A stretch of DNA of 64,000 nt from Mesostigma viride (taxonomy: Eukaryota; Streptophyta; Mesostigmatophyceae; Mesostigmatales; Mesostigmataceae), in the NCBI GenBank assembly GCA_009746045.1, contig RPFO01000103.1, positions 2,085,857 through 2,149,856 of the forward strand, read 5' to 3'. How positions within the stretch are numbered: the stretch's first letter is position 1; every line of letters starts with the position of its first letter. Under the pieces are notes generated by a model that was given only the letters and a program-made list of their open reading frames with translations, had not been told where the DNA came from and ran no database searches. Position numbers and translations under genes: made by a program. This document shows positions 1-14,500 of this stretch, one piece after another.

Positions 1-2208
1 TAGGATACGAGGTCATAGGATGCGAGGTCATAGGATGCGAGGTCATAGGATACGAGGTCATAGGATGCGAGGTCATAGGATACGAGGTCATAGGATACGA
101 GGTCATAGGATACGAGGTGGGTAGATACGAGGTCATAGGATGCGAGGTCATAGGATGCGAGGTCATAGGATGCGAGGTCATAGGATACGAGGTCATAGGA
201 TACGAGGTCATAGGATGCGAGGTGGGTAGATACGAGGTCATAGGATGCGAGGTCATAGGATGCGAGGTCATAGGATGCGAGGTCATAGGATATGAGGTCA
301 TAGGATACGAGGTCATAGGATGCGAGGTCATAGGATGCGAGGTCATAGGATACGAGGTCATAGGATACGAGGTCATAGGATACGAGGTGGGTAGATACCA
401 GGTCATAGGATACGAGGTCATAGGATACGAGGTCATAGGATACGAGGTCATAGGATACGAGGTCATAGGATACGAGGTCATAGGATGCGAGGTCATAGGA
501 TACGAGGTCATAGGATACGAGGTCATAGGATACGAGGTCATAGGATACGAGGTCATAGGATACGAGGTCATAGGATGCGAGGTCATAGGATACGAGGTCA
601 TAGGATGCGAGGTGGGTAGATACGAGGTCATAGGATACGAGGTCATAGGATACGAGGTCATAGGATGCGAGGTCATAGGATACGAGGTCATAGGATACGA
701 GGTCATAGGATACGAGGTCATAGGATGCGAGGTCATAGGATACGAGGTCATAGGATACGAGGTCATAGGATGCGAGGTCATAGGATACGAGGTCATAGGA
801 TACGAGGTCGTAGGATACGAGGTCATAGGATACGAGGTCATAGGATGCGAGGTCATAGGATACGAGGTCATAGGATACGAGGTCATAGGATACGAGGTCA
901 TAGGATACGAGGTCATAGGATACGAGGTCATAGGATACGAGGTCATAGGATACGAGGTCATAGGATGCGAGGTCATAGGATACGAGGTCATAGGATACGA
1001 GGTCATAGGATGCGAGGTCATAGGATACGAGGTCATAGGATACGAGGTCATAGGATACGAGGTCATAGGATACGAGGTCATAGGATACGAGGTCATAGGA
1101 TGCGAGGTCATAGGATACGAGGTCATAGGATACGAGGTCATAGGATACGAGGTCATAGGGTACGAGGTCATAGGATACGAGGTCATAGGATACGAGGTCA
1201 TAGGATGCGAGGTCATAGGATACGAGGTCATAGGGTACGAGGTCATAGGATACGAGGTCATAGGATACGAGGTCATAGGATGCGAGGTCATAGGATACGA
1301 GGTCATAGGATACGAGGTCATAGGATACGAGGTCATAGGATACGAGGTCATAGGATACGAGGTCATAGGATGCGAGGTCATAGGATACGAGGTCATAGGA
1401 TACGAGGTCATAGGATACGAGGTCATAGGGTACGAGGTCATAGGATACGAGGTCATAGGATACGAGGTCATAGGATGCGAGGTCATAGGATACGAGGTCA
1501 TAGGATACGAGGTCATAGGATACGAGGTCATAGGATACGAGGTCATAGGATGCGAGGTCATAGGATACGAGGTCATAGGATACGAGGTCATAGGATACGA
1601 GGTCATAGGATACGAGGTCATAGGATACGAGGTCATAGGATACGAGGTCATAGGATACGAGGTCATAGGATACGAGGTCATAGGATACGAGGTCATAGGA
1701 TACGAGGTCATAGGATACGAGGTTATAGGATACGAGGTGGGTAGATACGAGGTCATAGGATGCGAGGTCATAGGATACGAGGTCATAGGATGCGAGGTCA
1801 TAGGATACGAGGTCATAGGATGCGAGGTCATAGGATACGAGGTCATAGGATACGAGGTCATAGGATACGAGGTCATAGGATACGAGGTCATAGGATACGA
1901 GGTCATAGGATACGAGGTCATAGGATACGAGGTCATGGGATACGAGGTCATAGGATGCGAGGTCATAGGATACGAGGTCATAGGATGCGAGGTCATAGGA
2001 TACGAGGTCATAGGATACGAGGTCATAGGATGCGAGGTCATAGGATACGAGGTCATAGGATACGAGGTCATAGGATACGAGGTCATAGGATGCGAGGTCA
2101 TAGGATACGAGGTCATAGGATACGAGGTCATAGGATACGAGGTCATAGGATACGAGGTCATAGGATACGAGGTCATAGGATACGAGGTCATAGGATGTGA
2201 GGTGGTTA
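1..2208. repeat. 15-bp minisatellite, about 147 copies
   Basis: The unit is TAGGATACGAGGTCA. The main variant changes TACGAG to TGCGAG, and a rarer one replaces the TCATAGGA part by GGGTAGA. The array keeps perfect 15-bp register: every 60-base row holds exactly four units, with no indel visible. Because 15 is a multiple of three and the unit has no stop in the + frames, long spurious reading frames result. It continues past the left edge of the window. By position it should lie in an intron of INTS6 upstream of the first visible exon (inference). Confidence 0.97.
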
Positions 2209-2221
2209 GATTAGGGATGGT

Positions 2222-2300
2222 TCGTGAGTGTCAGGTGATGCTCATCATCAATTGATGAGTGTCAGGTGATGCTTATCATCAAGTGATGAGTGTCGGGTGA
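2222..2300. repeat. Short tandem repeat, about 37 bp x 2
   Basis: GATGAGTGTCAGGTGATGC..TCATCATCAA occurs twice in tandem and then starts a third time (GATGAGTGTCGGGTG). Each unit contains a partly self-complementary GATG..CATC segment. It sits between the 15-bp array and the C-rich stretch preceding INTS6 exon 1. Confidence 0.8.
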
Positions 2301-2787
2301 AAGGTCCCTGCCATGGCTGGGCATTGTGGGAAACTATGGCGCGCGCATGGGTGGGTGCGGGGTAGTTATGCCGCCGTACGTCCCAGCAGATACAAACGGG
2401 TTGAGTACGGCGGTGTGGATGCTGGCTGTGACTATATTCATATCGCATATGGACGGGGTGGTGGAATAGGATGGCCATGCCATGTATGCCGCTATGCTCC
2501 CTCCCTCCCTCACCCGTGTGCCCTCCCTCACCCTCCCTCCCTCCCTCCCCTGTGCGCCCTCCCTCACCCACCCGTCCCACCCCCGCGTTCGCTCCGTCGC
2601 GCGTGCTTTACCGTCTCACCACACATGCCCCTGTTGCCCCTGCCTGCTTGCTTCCCACGACTTTGTGCTCCTGCACCCTTCTTCTTGCGCGCCGCCTCAC
2701 CTGCCACTCTTAAGCACTTCTGCTTCCTCACCCGACATGCCCCGCATGCCTCTGCCTGCTTTGGCCGGCCTGGGACCCGGTTGCCAG
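2301..2787 (+). other. Intron stretch before first visible INTS6 exon
   Basis: No exon is recognisable here. The right half is rich in CCCTCCC runs (2500-2600) and would supply a pyrimidine-rich tract before the acceptor AG at 2786-2787. Short open frames here have no recognisable protein character. Confidence 0.5.
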
Positions 2788-2894
2788 CTGGAGAGCTGGA
2801 GCGGCACGTCCCTGGCAGGCTTCCCTAGCAACTGCTTCGACGTGTTCATCGACGGCAGCAAGGGGCCGGCCAAAGGGCTGGGCGACCCTTTTGG
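2788..2894 (+). CDS. INTS6: INTS6 exon 1 of the window
   Basis: Acceptor TTGCCAG before 2788, donor GTGCGT at 2895, ending in phase 2. It encodes window residues 1-35 and two bases of codon 36. [22 protein letters not shown] here corresponds in my recollection to the CWQVYVSNS..LGHPFG stretch of animal INTS6. The start is an acceptor inferred from alignment; the true exon could begin a little further left. Confidence 0.8.
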
Positions 2895-5800
2895 GTGCGT
2901 TGTGTCCCCTTTACGTGAAAACTGTGTTATGTTCGATCATCTCAGCCCTGGGCGATTCGTGATCTGCACATTTTGATCATCACACCACGAGGCGATTGGG
3001 AGGCTTTGCTCGTTGGCTGGGTGATCCCGTTAGGCGCGTTAAGGCTGATTGATCTGCAAGCTGGGATCAATTTGAAAAGTAGTCAGGTGTCAAGGAATGT
3101 GGGACGCCAGTAGTGAAATAGTTTGGTACCATACCGGATTCGAACACAGGACCTCTTGCATGATTTCGCGGCTGTAGGGGTCTCCTGATCCGAAGGCATC
3201 CCAAGCGATAGCCCACTGCGAAAAAGCTCTTTGCCGGAGAGCGGTGCAGGTGCGTTCGAAATTCTCCAATACCAGTGCCAGTAGTGTTCGTTTGTCGGGT
3301 GACCCCTCTGGGTTGGCCGAGGTTTAACGTGGTTTTTATTGTTATGTGATTTCTTAATTTTTATTAATTTCACATTACCTGAAGTAAATGATGGTCTATT
3401 CAAGTCGAGCTGTATCACCTGGTGTTGATTGAGTCGAATAAGTATATACTACTACTACTGTATATACTACTATGTACACTGTATTGTGATTTCAATACAC
3501 TAGTAGAGTAGCAGGTAGTTAACCAGCCAATGGAGGGTTGCTCTTGTTGTCTTTCCTCTGGGGCATATATACTATTGTTTTCCTTATATGTACTACTTTT
3601 AGTATATGGTTATTGAGAATGATAAGTTACGGAAATAAGACCGGCATGCAACATAAGGAAACTGGCCATGTCAACTCTCTGGCCATGTCAAAGGGGAAGG
3701 ATCCTAAAGAAAAGAATCACCATGGCAGGCAAGGATCAAGCCAGCACTAGCGTGCAACTATACAACTACATGCAGCAACACCCCTGCCGACCCACCAGGC
3801 CGGGGAAGTGACCTACATGCACCGCCTGGGTCGCGACAAAGTCGGCCCGGACGCGGCGGACTAACACATCAGCCATCGTGCGAGTGAGGGTGAGGGACAG
3901 GCGCTGCCGCCAATACAAGGACCGTGTTTGAGCAGACCACGGGGCAGTCTGACCCTCGAGGTCAAGGCGGTCTTCCCGCTGCTGGCAGCACTCGTGAAAA
4001 AACTCCGCCGTCTTAGGTACTGGTATATATATATACATATACAACTATGTATTCATTGAGAATGATAAATTACGGAGGTGAGATTGGCATATATATACTT
4101 AGGTACTGGTATATATCTGGTGGGATGCAGGGCGTTGGGTGAGTGCGGTACCTGTGAATCCTTTGGATAAGGTTTCCAATGTTGTGATTAGATAATTACC
4201 TAGCTTGGGATATCGTCGACATCCCTCCCTGTCAGTCCCTCCCTATCAGTCCCTCCCTATCAGTGCCTCCCTATCAGGCTGGTGCTACAGGCTGCTGCCT
4301 CCGGCGTGTGTCTGCTGTGCTGCTGCGTCATACACACCGCCCGTGCCTGAGTAGCATGTAGGCAGCCAGCCACTGCAATTTCCTGCAATATTCTACTTGG
4401 TCTCATTGTGTGCTAGCATCACACTCATTGAAATGCTACTTGTATTCATGAAATGCTACTTGTATCTCTCATGGCTTCTTAGCCAGTTCATATTGCTTTG
4501 TGACGTTTTTGTTGGTTGGTAGGTTCTTACGTATAGTATACTAGGCCATCTTGGTAATTCTAGTAGGATGATTTTTGTTGCACGGAGGTCGACAAACTGC
4601 ACAATGTCATGGCATAACCCCTCTAATGGAGGTAGCGACTGCTATGTGGCACTCCGCCTGTTGCTGTCGTAATGGTGCTGGTGCTGTGTGCTTATGCCTT
4701 GACATGCGCAGGTTTATCAAGATGAAGACAGCACAGACGGCGACGCTGCACGTGCTGCCCTACAACTACCGGGTAAATCTGCAATGGCTGTTCTCTGTCT
4801 TTGAAAGGGCTACCTCATTTCTTTTCTGTCAACTGTTCTGTTCTGTCATGGTTTCTTGATGGTGTCGCCTCGCGTGGTCCCCCTGTGACATCTTCACACT
4901 ACTAGGCTTTGCGAGGGCAACCCCTTCTTTACCTAGTTCTAGCCTAAGTGAGGCGCTATGCAGCGGGCGCATTGGGGAGAGCCGGGGCGGGCAGGGGGGC
5001 TAGTCACGTGCATGGATGGATGTGGCTACATGCATTTCTAGGGTGCGCTAGCCAGACATGGCCTTGACGATGCGTAGAGAGATCCATGTACCCGTGTATG
5101 CCATGATCCATAGAGATCCATGCATGCCGTTATCTTATCCTTTGTGCACAGCTGTATGCCGTTATCTTATCCTTTGTCTGCCCTGTATGCCGTTATCTTA
5201 TCCTTTGTGCACAGCTGTATGCCGTTATCTTATCCTTTGTGCACAGCTGTATGCCGTTATCTTATCCTTTGTGCACAGCTGTATGCCGTTATCTTATCCT
5301 TTGTCTGCCCTGTATGCCGTTATCTTATCCTTTGTGCACAGCTGTATGCCGTTATCTTATCCTTTGTGCACAGCTGTATGCCGTTATCTTATCCTTTGTC
5401 TGCCGTGTATGCCGTTATCTTATCCTTTGTGCACAGCTGTATGCCGTTATCTCATCCTTTGTGCACAGCTGTATGCCGTTATCTCATCCTTTGTCTGCCG
5501 TGTATGCCGTTATCTTATCCTTTGTGCACAGCTGTATGCCGTTATCTTATCCTTTGTCTGCCGTGTATGCCGTTATCTTATCCTTTGTGCACAGCTGTAT
5601 GCCGTTATCTTATCCTTTGTGCACAGCTGTATGCCGTTATCTTATCCTTTGTGCACAGCTGTATGCCGTTATCTTATCCTTTGTCTGCCGTGTATGCCGT
5701 TATCTTATCCTTTGTGCACAGCCGTATGCCGTTATCTTATCCTTTGTGCACAGCTGTACGCCGTTATCTTATCCTTTGTGCACAGCTCTGTATGCCGTTA

Positions 5801-8800
5801 TCTTATCCTTTGTGCACAGCTCTGTATGCCGTTATCTTATCCTTTGTGCACAGCTGTATGCCGTTATCTTATCCTTTGTGCACAGCTGTATGCCGTTATC
5901 TTATCCTTTGTGCACAGCTGTATGCCGTTATCTTATCCTTTGTCTGCCCTGTATGCCGTTATCTTATCCTTTGTGCACAGCTGTATGCCGTTACCTTATC
6001 CTTTGTGCACAGCTGTACGCCGTTATCTTATCCTTTGTGCACAGCTGTACGCCGTTATCTTATCCTTTGTGCACAGCTGTATGCCGTTATCTTATCCTTT
6101 GTCTGCCCTGTATGCCGTTATCTTATCCTTTGTGCACAGCTGTGTGCCGTTATCTTATCCTTTGTGCACAGCTGTATGCCGTTATCTTATCCTTTGTGCA
6201 CAGCTGTATGCCGTTATCTTATCCTTTGTGCACAGCTGTATGCCGTTATCTTATCCTTTGTGCACAGCTGTATGCCGTTATCTTATCCTTTGTGCACAGC
6301 TGTATGCCGTTATCTTATCCTTTGTGCACAGCTGTATGCCGTTATCTTATCCTTTGTGCACAGCCCTGCCACCCTGTGTCTGCCCAACTCAACAACGCTC
6401 GCCTGTTCTGTACCTTGTCGTCGATACGTGTCTCGCACACGCTTCGTTGCATATTGTTTCCCCCAGCTTCCTCAAGCAGTTGCTTTGAGTGGGTATTTGG
6501 GGTGAGGGCTGATGGACGTACTCCATCGCAGGGGATACGGGATCTACCGGTCGGCATCAGCATGGGCATGTCGCCACAATCCCCACATATCCCTGGGAGG
6601 CAATTCAAGGCAGCCTTTGCTCCCTGTGTTACTCGACGGCCCCTCCATCCCCAAAGGACGAGGAGTTTGCTATCGATCTACCACACAGACCGCGTCATAT
6701 CCCGTTTGCCCTACAATATGCTCGTCCCTGGCGTCAGTTGAAATGACAGAGTTATTGTAGAACTGCATCCATGGACGTGACGAATCTATTACGATGCCTC
6801 CACGCTTCCTTCCCTGCTGCGCGGCAGCTATTCTGTTCTTCCCTCGACCGCTGGGCCAAGCTCCCGCCCAAGGTCAAGTCGATGCCACCCGCGGCGGTAT
6901 GGCAGGAGATGGAGCAGTACCTGCGGTAGGTGCCATAAATAGATCACGTACTAGCACCTAGCTACTGCATGTGTTTGGGGCAGTACCTGCGTTAGGTGCC
7001 ATAAATAGATCACGTACTCGTACCTAGCTACTGCATGTGTTTGGAGCAGTACCTGCGGTAGTTGCCATAAGTAGATCATGTACTAGTACCTAGCTACTGC
7101 ATGTGTTTGGGGCAGTACCTGCGTTAGGTGCCATAAATAGATCACGTACTCGTACCTAGCTACTGCATGTGTTTGGAGCAGTACCTGCGGTAGTTGCCAT
7201 AAGTAGATCATGTACTAGTACCTAGCTACTGCATATGGCAGGAGATGGAGCAGTATCTGCGGTAGTTAATATAATTATTGAAGTGAAGCGACATATATGG
7301 TTACCTGGGGTAGGAAGCTTGCTTACCTTGGATGATTATGATTGTTGTATGTGGCAGGAGATGGGGCAGTACCTGCGGTAGGTGGCCTATACTTCTTAGT
7401 ACGCGCTTACATCAAGTAGATAGCAAATACAGTTACTGCATGCGGCAGGAGATGTAGATGAAGACCTGCGGTAGGTACCTCGACTTGACGGTTCCGCAGA
7501 AGGGGTGGTACGATGTCACATTGACGGATTTTTCATGCTCAGTGGCGAGGATTATCTCTGTTGAAATTATAGTGAAAATTAGTAATATAGATAATATTAA
7601 TGATAGTAATAATAATAGTAATTGCTGCTATCGGTGTTGGTGGGCAACTGGGCATGCCAGGTGGATGTGGCCCAGTGTCTTGGAACACTTTCCAAAAACC
7701 CTAAGGAATGTGTGGCAACCTGAGGTGGTATCAAGTGCTTTCTACTGTCGCCTGCTACGAGTATGCCACCGTGGTATATAAAGCCAGTTATTGGTATGTA
7801 TATTTAATCCTAGAAATGGAGCTAGTTATTTTTTTTTTCTATGCTCCAACTGTTTGCATTAACGAATACTGTGCTCAGTGCGGTATGCCACCTAGACACG
7901 CGTCGTGTGCTTGCAAATGCTGATATTGATCATTACTTGTAACGAATGGACAGACCAAGTGTCAGGCATGGATCATACTGGCTTGATTGAAAGGGCGCCC
8001 TTCTGCCCTGCCTCCCCCCCATCCGCCCTTGCACCGTTCCCACCCCCCCATCTGCACTTGCACCGATCCCACCCCCCCATCCGCCCTTGAACCGTTCCCA
8101 CCCCCCCATCCACCCTCCGGTTTCCCCCCATGGTGGGAATGGCATCATTAGGTGGTGATACTCCTGATGTGCTATCACCAAACTAGTACTAGTGACTATC
8201 ATATCATGTGGTGGGGATACTCCTAATGCCCCACCACCAAAATAGTACTAGTGTGACTTCACGCCTATGCCATCTCTGACTGACTGTCTGGCTTGTTATT
8301 CATCAATGGTCGGTACATCACTGTCGAGGTTATTAATCAATGGTCCGTAGATCAATGCCGAGGTTATCAATCAAGGGTCAGTAGATCAGGTCAAGGTGAC
8401 TTATTGAGAGATCAGAAAGTTGACCTTGCGTCTGGGATGCGGTTTGGGAGACCGTTTGCCTGATTGGTGTTCACCTGATCGACACTGATTAGCACAACAA
8501 GCGTTCTGTTTATTGATGATTCCGTTGATGATTGCATTGCCTCTTTGTCGGTTGCATGGCCGGCGTCCCCCCAGCGGCGTGCCCCGATACTACCTGCCCC
8601 CCCTGGCCCGCTTCCTGCACACCCTGGGCACGCCCTTCTTCCGTGTGGTTGACGCGCTGGACAACCCAATGCAGCCGTCTGTCACCGCCCATCTGGCCGA
8701 CGCGCGCATGCGCTCCGCCGAGTGGGTGGAGATGATGCGGGTGGGTGGCAGTCAATGGTGGTGATGATGATAGTAATAATAATAACAATAAGAATAATAG

Positions 8801-11545
8801 CAATAAGAATAATAACAACAATAATAGCAATAAGAAAAATGCACTCCGAGTGGGCAGAGATGCAGGTGATCGGCAATAAATAGAATAGAGAAGATAGCAA
8901 TAGTAGAAATAATTAATCGTAGCAATATGCGCCGAGTTGAAGGATGTGATGCGGGTGGGTGGCGATAAACAACTGCAATAAAATGTACGCGCCGAGTGGG
9001 TGGAGGTCATGCGCGTGGGTGGCAATATGCAGTGAGTGGGTAAGGTTATTGCTGGTGGGTAGCGGCGGCAATCGGGGGCGGGGGCATGCAGGTGGGTAGC
9101 AGGGCTGGCGCCATCCCCAGGCTGCTGCCCTGGCTGACTTCACGCCGCCATTCTCCCGGAAGGGTCACACTTGCCAGGGGTCAGTTGAGGCATTATTGAG
9201 GTGAAGGGGTAGGGTTCGTGAGCCCTATGTGTGGCTAGGGGTAGGGTTTGTTCGTCCTATGTGTGGCTTGGGTTTCGGGCCTAGTGCTGCCATCATCGCC
9301 CTTTGGTAACAGGTTGCCCAACAGGATATCCAGCAGCTTACCCAGGGTGCCTTTGTGGGTGCACGTTTGTGGTGATGGCGCAGGCTACTAAGCCCACCCT
9401 CAAAAGAGCACGCAGCATAATGTCCTTGGGGATATGAACGGACAATGGACAAGATTAGGAGGCAAATGGGAATCGGTTAGAGAGGAACAGCCTGCGCCCT
9501 TATTTTGGAAAGGTCACTTTTATGGCAGTCACATGTGTCGATTCAGCCCAGGGGCTGACTGTGGGCTGAATGAGCCCGCATGATCGCCAGCTCAACATCT
9601 TCTATGTATTGTGCGATGCACTACTGGATGGTACAAAGCAGTGCTATCTGTCAGCTAGCTTGGTCACATATAGGGCTGCCGTAGCACGCTTGGTCTCAGA
9701 TAGGGCTGCCGTAGCACGCTCGGTCGCAGATAGGTCGCACGAAGCACCTTCCTGCCTGACATGTCCTGATGCATGGTCACATATACGAGACCATATCCCA
9801 TACATGACCATATCCCGTACAAGGCCACATCCTAGTAGCATACAAGACCATACCCTCTGCAAGGCCGTACCCTCTGCAAGGCCGTACCCTTTGCAAGGCC
9901 ATACCCTATGCAAGGCCGTACCCTATGCAAGGCCATACCCTATGCAAGGCCATACCGTCTATAAATCAACCGTCTCCCTTATTTGTTCCACCTTCTCCTT
10001 CCACCACCTTCCCTGAGACACACTCGCGCGTGCTTCCTTGTGCGTTGGACGCCACCACCGGGGAACCACGATCTGAAAAAGTCGACGGTGCGTGTCAGCT
10101 GACAGCGTAGCTCTGCCATCGCCATTTCTCTCTGCCACGCAACCACCATGCCACGCAACCACCATGCCACTTGTCAACCAAACAGGCGTTCCTGGAGGAA
10201 GGCGTCCTACCCACCACAGGACCCACCACCCACCCAGGGCCAAGCTCCAAACCGGACCTCCAACTCACCCAGTCTTGGCCCTCGCTGTCCCTCCCCCCTC
10301 AGGCCCCGCAGGCCCCCCTGGCCACTATGGGGTCAGGGGTCACCCCTGAGGGCAGTCGGGTTGGCCCAGGGGCCAGGGCACATCATGGTCCCTTCTTGCC
10401 TGGCGCCGCCACTCTCGCCGCGGAAAGTGATGCCACTGCCAAGCCTGCTGCCCTCTCGGCCACTGGCACGGCGCCAGGTGGCGGCGGCGCGGCTACGGAG
10501 CCAATCGGATGCGAGGACATGTCTTTCCGGAAGTTCCTTCGCAGGAGCGCGGGGGGTCGAGCAGGGGCGAGGGACAAGGCGGGGGTGGGGGCAGGGGCCG
10601 CCCTCCCCAATGTGGACACGTTCCCGATCTTCACAAGCCGAGCCTCCTGGGGGGCGCACCCATGCACCTGGGCTGCCCCTGTGGATATACAGGGGGCTGG
10701 GGCAGCGGCCTTGTCAGGTGCGGATGCGTGGAGGGAGGGCGATGGATCCGAGTCTGGCCTTGGCACGGCTGCTGCTGCTGCTGCCATCCCGGCAGGCACA
10801 GCTGCCTTGAGTCTCCCCGCCTGGGCCTGTGGGTATGGGGACACGGAACCTCCCCCGCCTCCCCTTCCTCCCCCGACTCCTCTCGCAACCCCCTTTTCTC
10901 TCCCTCATCGTGCTGGCGATACCACGGCCGCCGCGCAAGGCATCCCCTCGCAGCCCTTCAGTAAGGATGCTGTCAAACGCCACGATATGCCCCCAGGTAG
11001 CGCCACCCTGGATGGCTTCCCTGTGCCAGCACATGGGGCCTCCGATGCTTTCACCGGTGGGGCCTCTGGTGGTTTCACGTTTGGTACGTTCGAAGGGGTC
11101 ACCGGAGGGCTGGCCCGTCCAGGGGTTCCCCCACCCGGTGCAGCCGCTGAGATACCCCTTGATCTGCCGATGCATGCGGAGATTGCCACCGCACCCTCTA
11201 TGGGAAATGCACAAGGGGCCGTGGCGCTGCCACCTGGCGCTGCACCCGGACAGCTGCCACCTGTCAACATTGCAGTGACGTTGCCAGGGGAACGTTTGGA
11301 GGGGCAGGCTGAGGATCCTTGCGTTGCCGGCAGGGAGCGGGTCCTGGGCGTGGACGCGGGCGGCCAGGGAGGGCCCACGGGGGCCGTGCCAGGGGCCCAG
11401 GTGGCGCGTTTCCCAGCTACGGATGCGTGGCTGGGTGCACGACCCAACCCGAGTATGGCATCAGCGTTGATGACATCATCACCATCAGCGTTGATGACAT
11501 CATCTGCATCGCCATCAAGGACGTCCTCGTTGGCATTATCATCAT

Positions 11546-11589
<44 letters not shown>

Positions 11590-14500
11590 CACCACACCCC
11601 TGCGCTCCTATCTGCCAGGTCCCTGGTGGACGCGGCGGCGGCATCAGAGCGACCCCACGGCGTTGCCCTTCTTTCAACCGTCGCGCTGCCATCGTCACCA
11701 TCCCCGCCGCCCGCACCGGGCGTGCCGGTGGCCAATTCTCTTCGCCGGATTGTCGGCACGGGAATCGGTGGGCGAGGGGTGGGGTCAGGGGCGGGCGGCG
11801 GTGCCACTGCTCCAGGACCGGCTGTGTTTCGGAATGTGTTTGATGTCTCCAGGGAGGACCTGCTGCGGTACGCGATGGTGGATTTGTAATCAGGCTCGAC
11901 GAGAGGATAAATAGCACATTAACTAGCAGCCCATATGATGTCTCCCAGGAGGACCTGCTGGGGCAGGTGGCTAATTGATTAACATATTTGGAAAGAGGTT
12001 CAATAACGGGTTAGGTAATATCCTTTCTATTCGATGTCTCATGGAGGAGCTGATGCGGTAGGTGGTGGAATGATTTTAAGATCAGAAACCTCAATAAAGT
12101 TCTCCTCGGTAGTGCTTCCGTAGATGTTGAACAACTTTTTAGATCACCAGTCGTTGTGTTTGGCGTGCTTGAGAAGAACCTGCTGCAATACTGGGATAAT
12201 TGTAGTAATAGATCATGTTATAGGTTCTCCTCGGTTGGTTTTGTTTACGCACCCACATTGTTGTGCCCGCATCATGCCATCACCCACATCATGTCATCAC
12301 CCACATCATGCCATCAACCACATCATGCCATCACCCACATCATGCCATCACCCACATCATGCCATCACCCACATCATGCCATCACCCACATCATGCCATC
12401 ACCCGCATCATGCCATCACCCACATCATGCCATCACCCACATCATGCCATCACCCACATCATGCCATCACCTACATCATGCCATCACCCACATCATGCCA
12501 TCACCCACATCATGCCATCACCCACATCATGCCATCACCCACATCATGCCATCACCCACATCATGCCATCACCCACATCATGCCATCACCCACATCATGC
12601 CATCACCCACATCATGCCATCACCCACATCATGCCATCACCCACATCATGCCATCACCCACATCATGCCATCACCCACATCATGCCATCACCCACATCAT
12701 GCCATCACCCACATCATGCCATCACCCACATCATGTCATCACCCACATCATGCCATCACCCACATCATGCCATCACCCACATCATGCCATCACCCACATC
12801 ATGCCATCACCCACATCATGCCATCACCCACATCATGCCATCACCCACATCATGCCATCACCCACATCATGCCATCACCCACATCATGCCATCACCCACA
12901 TCATGCCATCACCCACATCATGCCATCACCCACATCATGCCATCACCCACATCATGCCATCACCCACATCATGCCATCACCCACATCATGCCATCACCCA
13001 CATCATGCCATCACCCACATCATGTCATCACCCACATCATGCCATCACCCACATCATGCCATCACCCACATCATGCCATCAACCACATCATGCCATCACC
13101 CACATCATGCCATCACCCACATCATGCCATCACCCACATCATGCCATCACCCACATCATGCCATCACCCACATCATGCCATCACCCACATCATGCCATCA
13201 CCCACATCATGCCATCACCCACATCATGCCATCACCCACATCATGCCATCACCCACATCATGCCATCACCCACATCATGCCATCACCCACATCATGCCAT
13301 CACCCACATCATGCCATCACCCACATCATGCCATCACCCACATCATGTCATCACCCACATCATGCCATCACCCACATCATGCCATCACCCACATCATGCC
13401 ATCAACCACATCATGCCATCACCCACATCATGCCATCACCCACATCATGCCATCACCCACATCATGCCATCACCCACATCATGCCATCACCCACATCATG
13501 CCATCACCCACATCATGCCATCACCTACATCATGCCATCACCCACATCATGCCATCACCCACATCATGCCATCACCCACATCATGCCATCACCCACATCA
13601 TGCCATCACCCACATCATGCCATCACCCACATCATGCCATCACCCACATCATGCCATCACCCACATCATGTCATCAACCACATCATGCCATCACCCACAT
13701 CATGCCATCACCCACATCATGCCATCAACCACATCATGCCATCACCCACATCATGTCATCACCCACATCATGCCATCACCCACATCATGCCATCACCCAC
13801 ATCATGCCATCACCTACATCATGCCATCACCCACATCATGCCATCACCCACATCATGTCATCAACCACATCATGCCATCACCCACATCATGCCATCACCC
13901 ACATCATGCCATCACCCACATCATGCCATCACCCACATCATGCCATCACCCACATCATGCCATCACCCACATCATGCCATCACCCACATCATGCCATCAC
14001 CCACATCATGTCATCACCCACATCATGCCATCACCCACATCATGCCATCACCCACATCATGCCATCACCCACATCATGCCATCACCCACATCATGCCATC
14101 ACCCGCATCATGCCATCAACCACATCATGCCATCACCCACATCATGCCATCACCCGCATCATGCCATCACCCACATCATGCCATCAACCACATCATGCCA
14201 TCACCCACATCATGTCATCACCCACATCATGCCATCACCCACATCATGCCATCACCCACATCATGCCATCACCCACATCATGCCATCACCTACATCATGC
14301 CATCACCCACATCATGCCATCACCCACATCATGTCATCACCCACATCATGCCATCACCCACATCATGCCATCACCCACATCGTGCCATCACCCACATCAT
14401 GCCATCACCCACATCATGCCATCACCCACATCATGCCATCACCCACATCATGTCATCACCCACATCATGCCATCACCCACATCATGCCATCACCCACATC

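Noticed and set aside
117-2255. 712-codon open frame of Glu-Val-Ile-Gly-Tyr units
   Set aside because: It is wholly made of the 15-bp minisatellite, whose length is a multiple of three; no unique sequence, no start context.
3133-3222. Functional tRNA-Arg gene
   Set aside because: Box A/B-like words are present but no pairing acceptor or T stem, and an extra 20-25 bases separate the arms.
5058-6741. Three overlapping + strand frames of 460-500 codons
   Set aside because: All three frames of the same 31/32-bp array are open; a real gene would use one. The conserved INTS6 exons flank it as intron ends.
9112-9170. Additional INTS6 exon (GCTGCTGCCCTGGCTGAC..)
   Set aside because: Acceptor is acceptable, but the only nearby donor (GTCACA) is poor and no INTS6 motif is recognisable.
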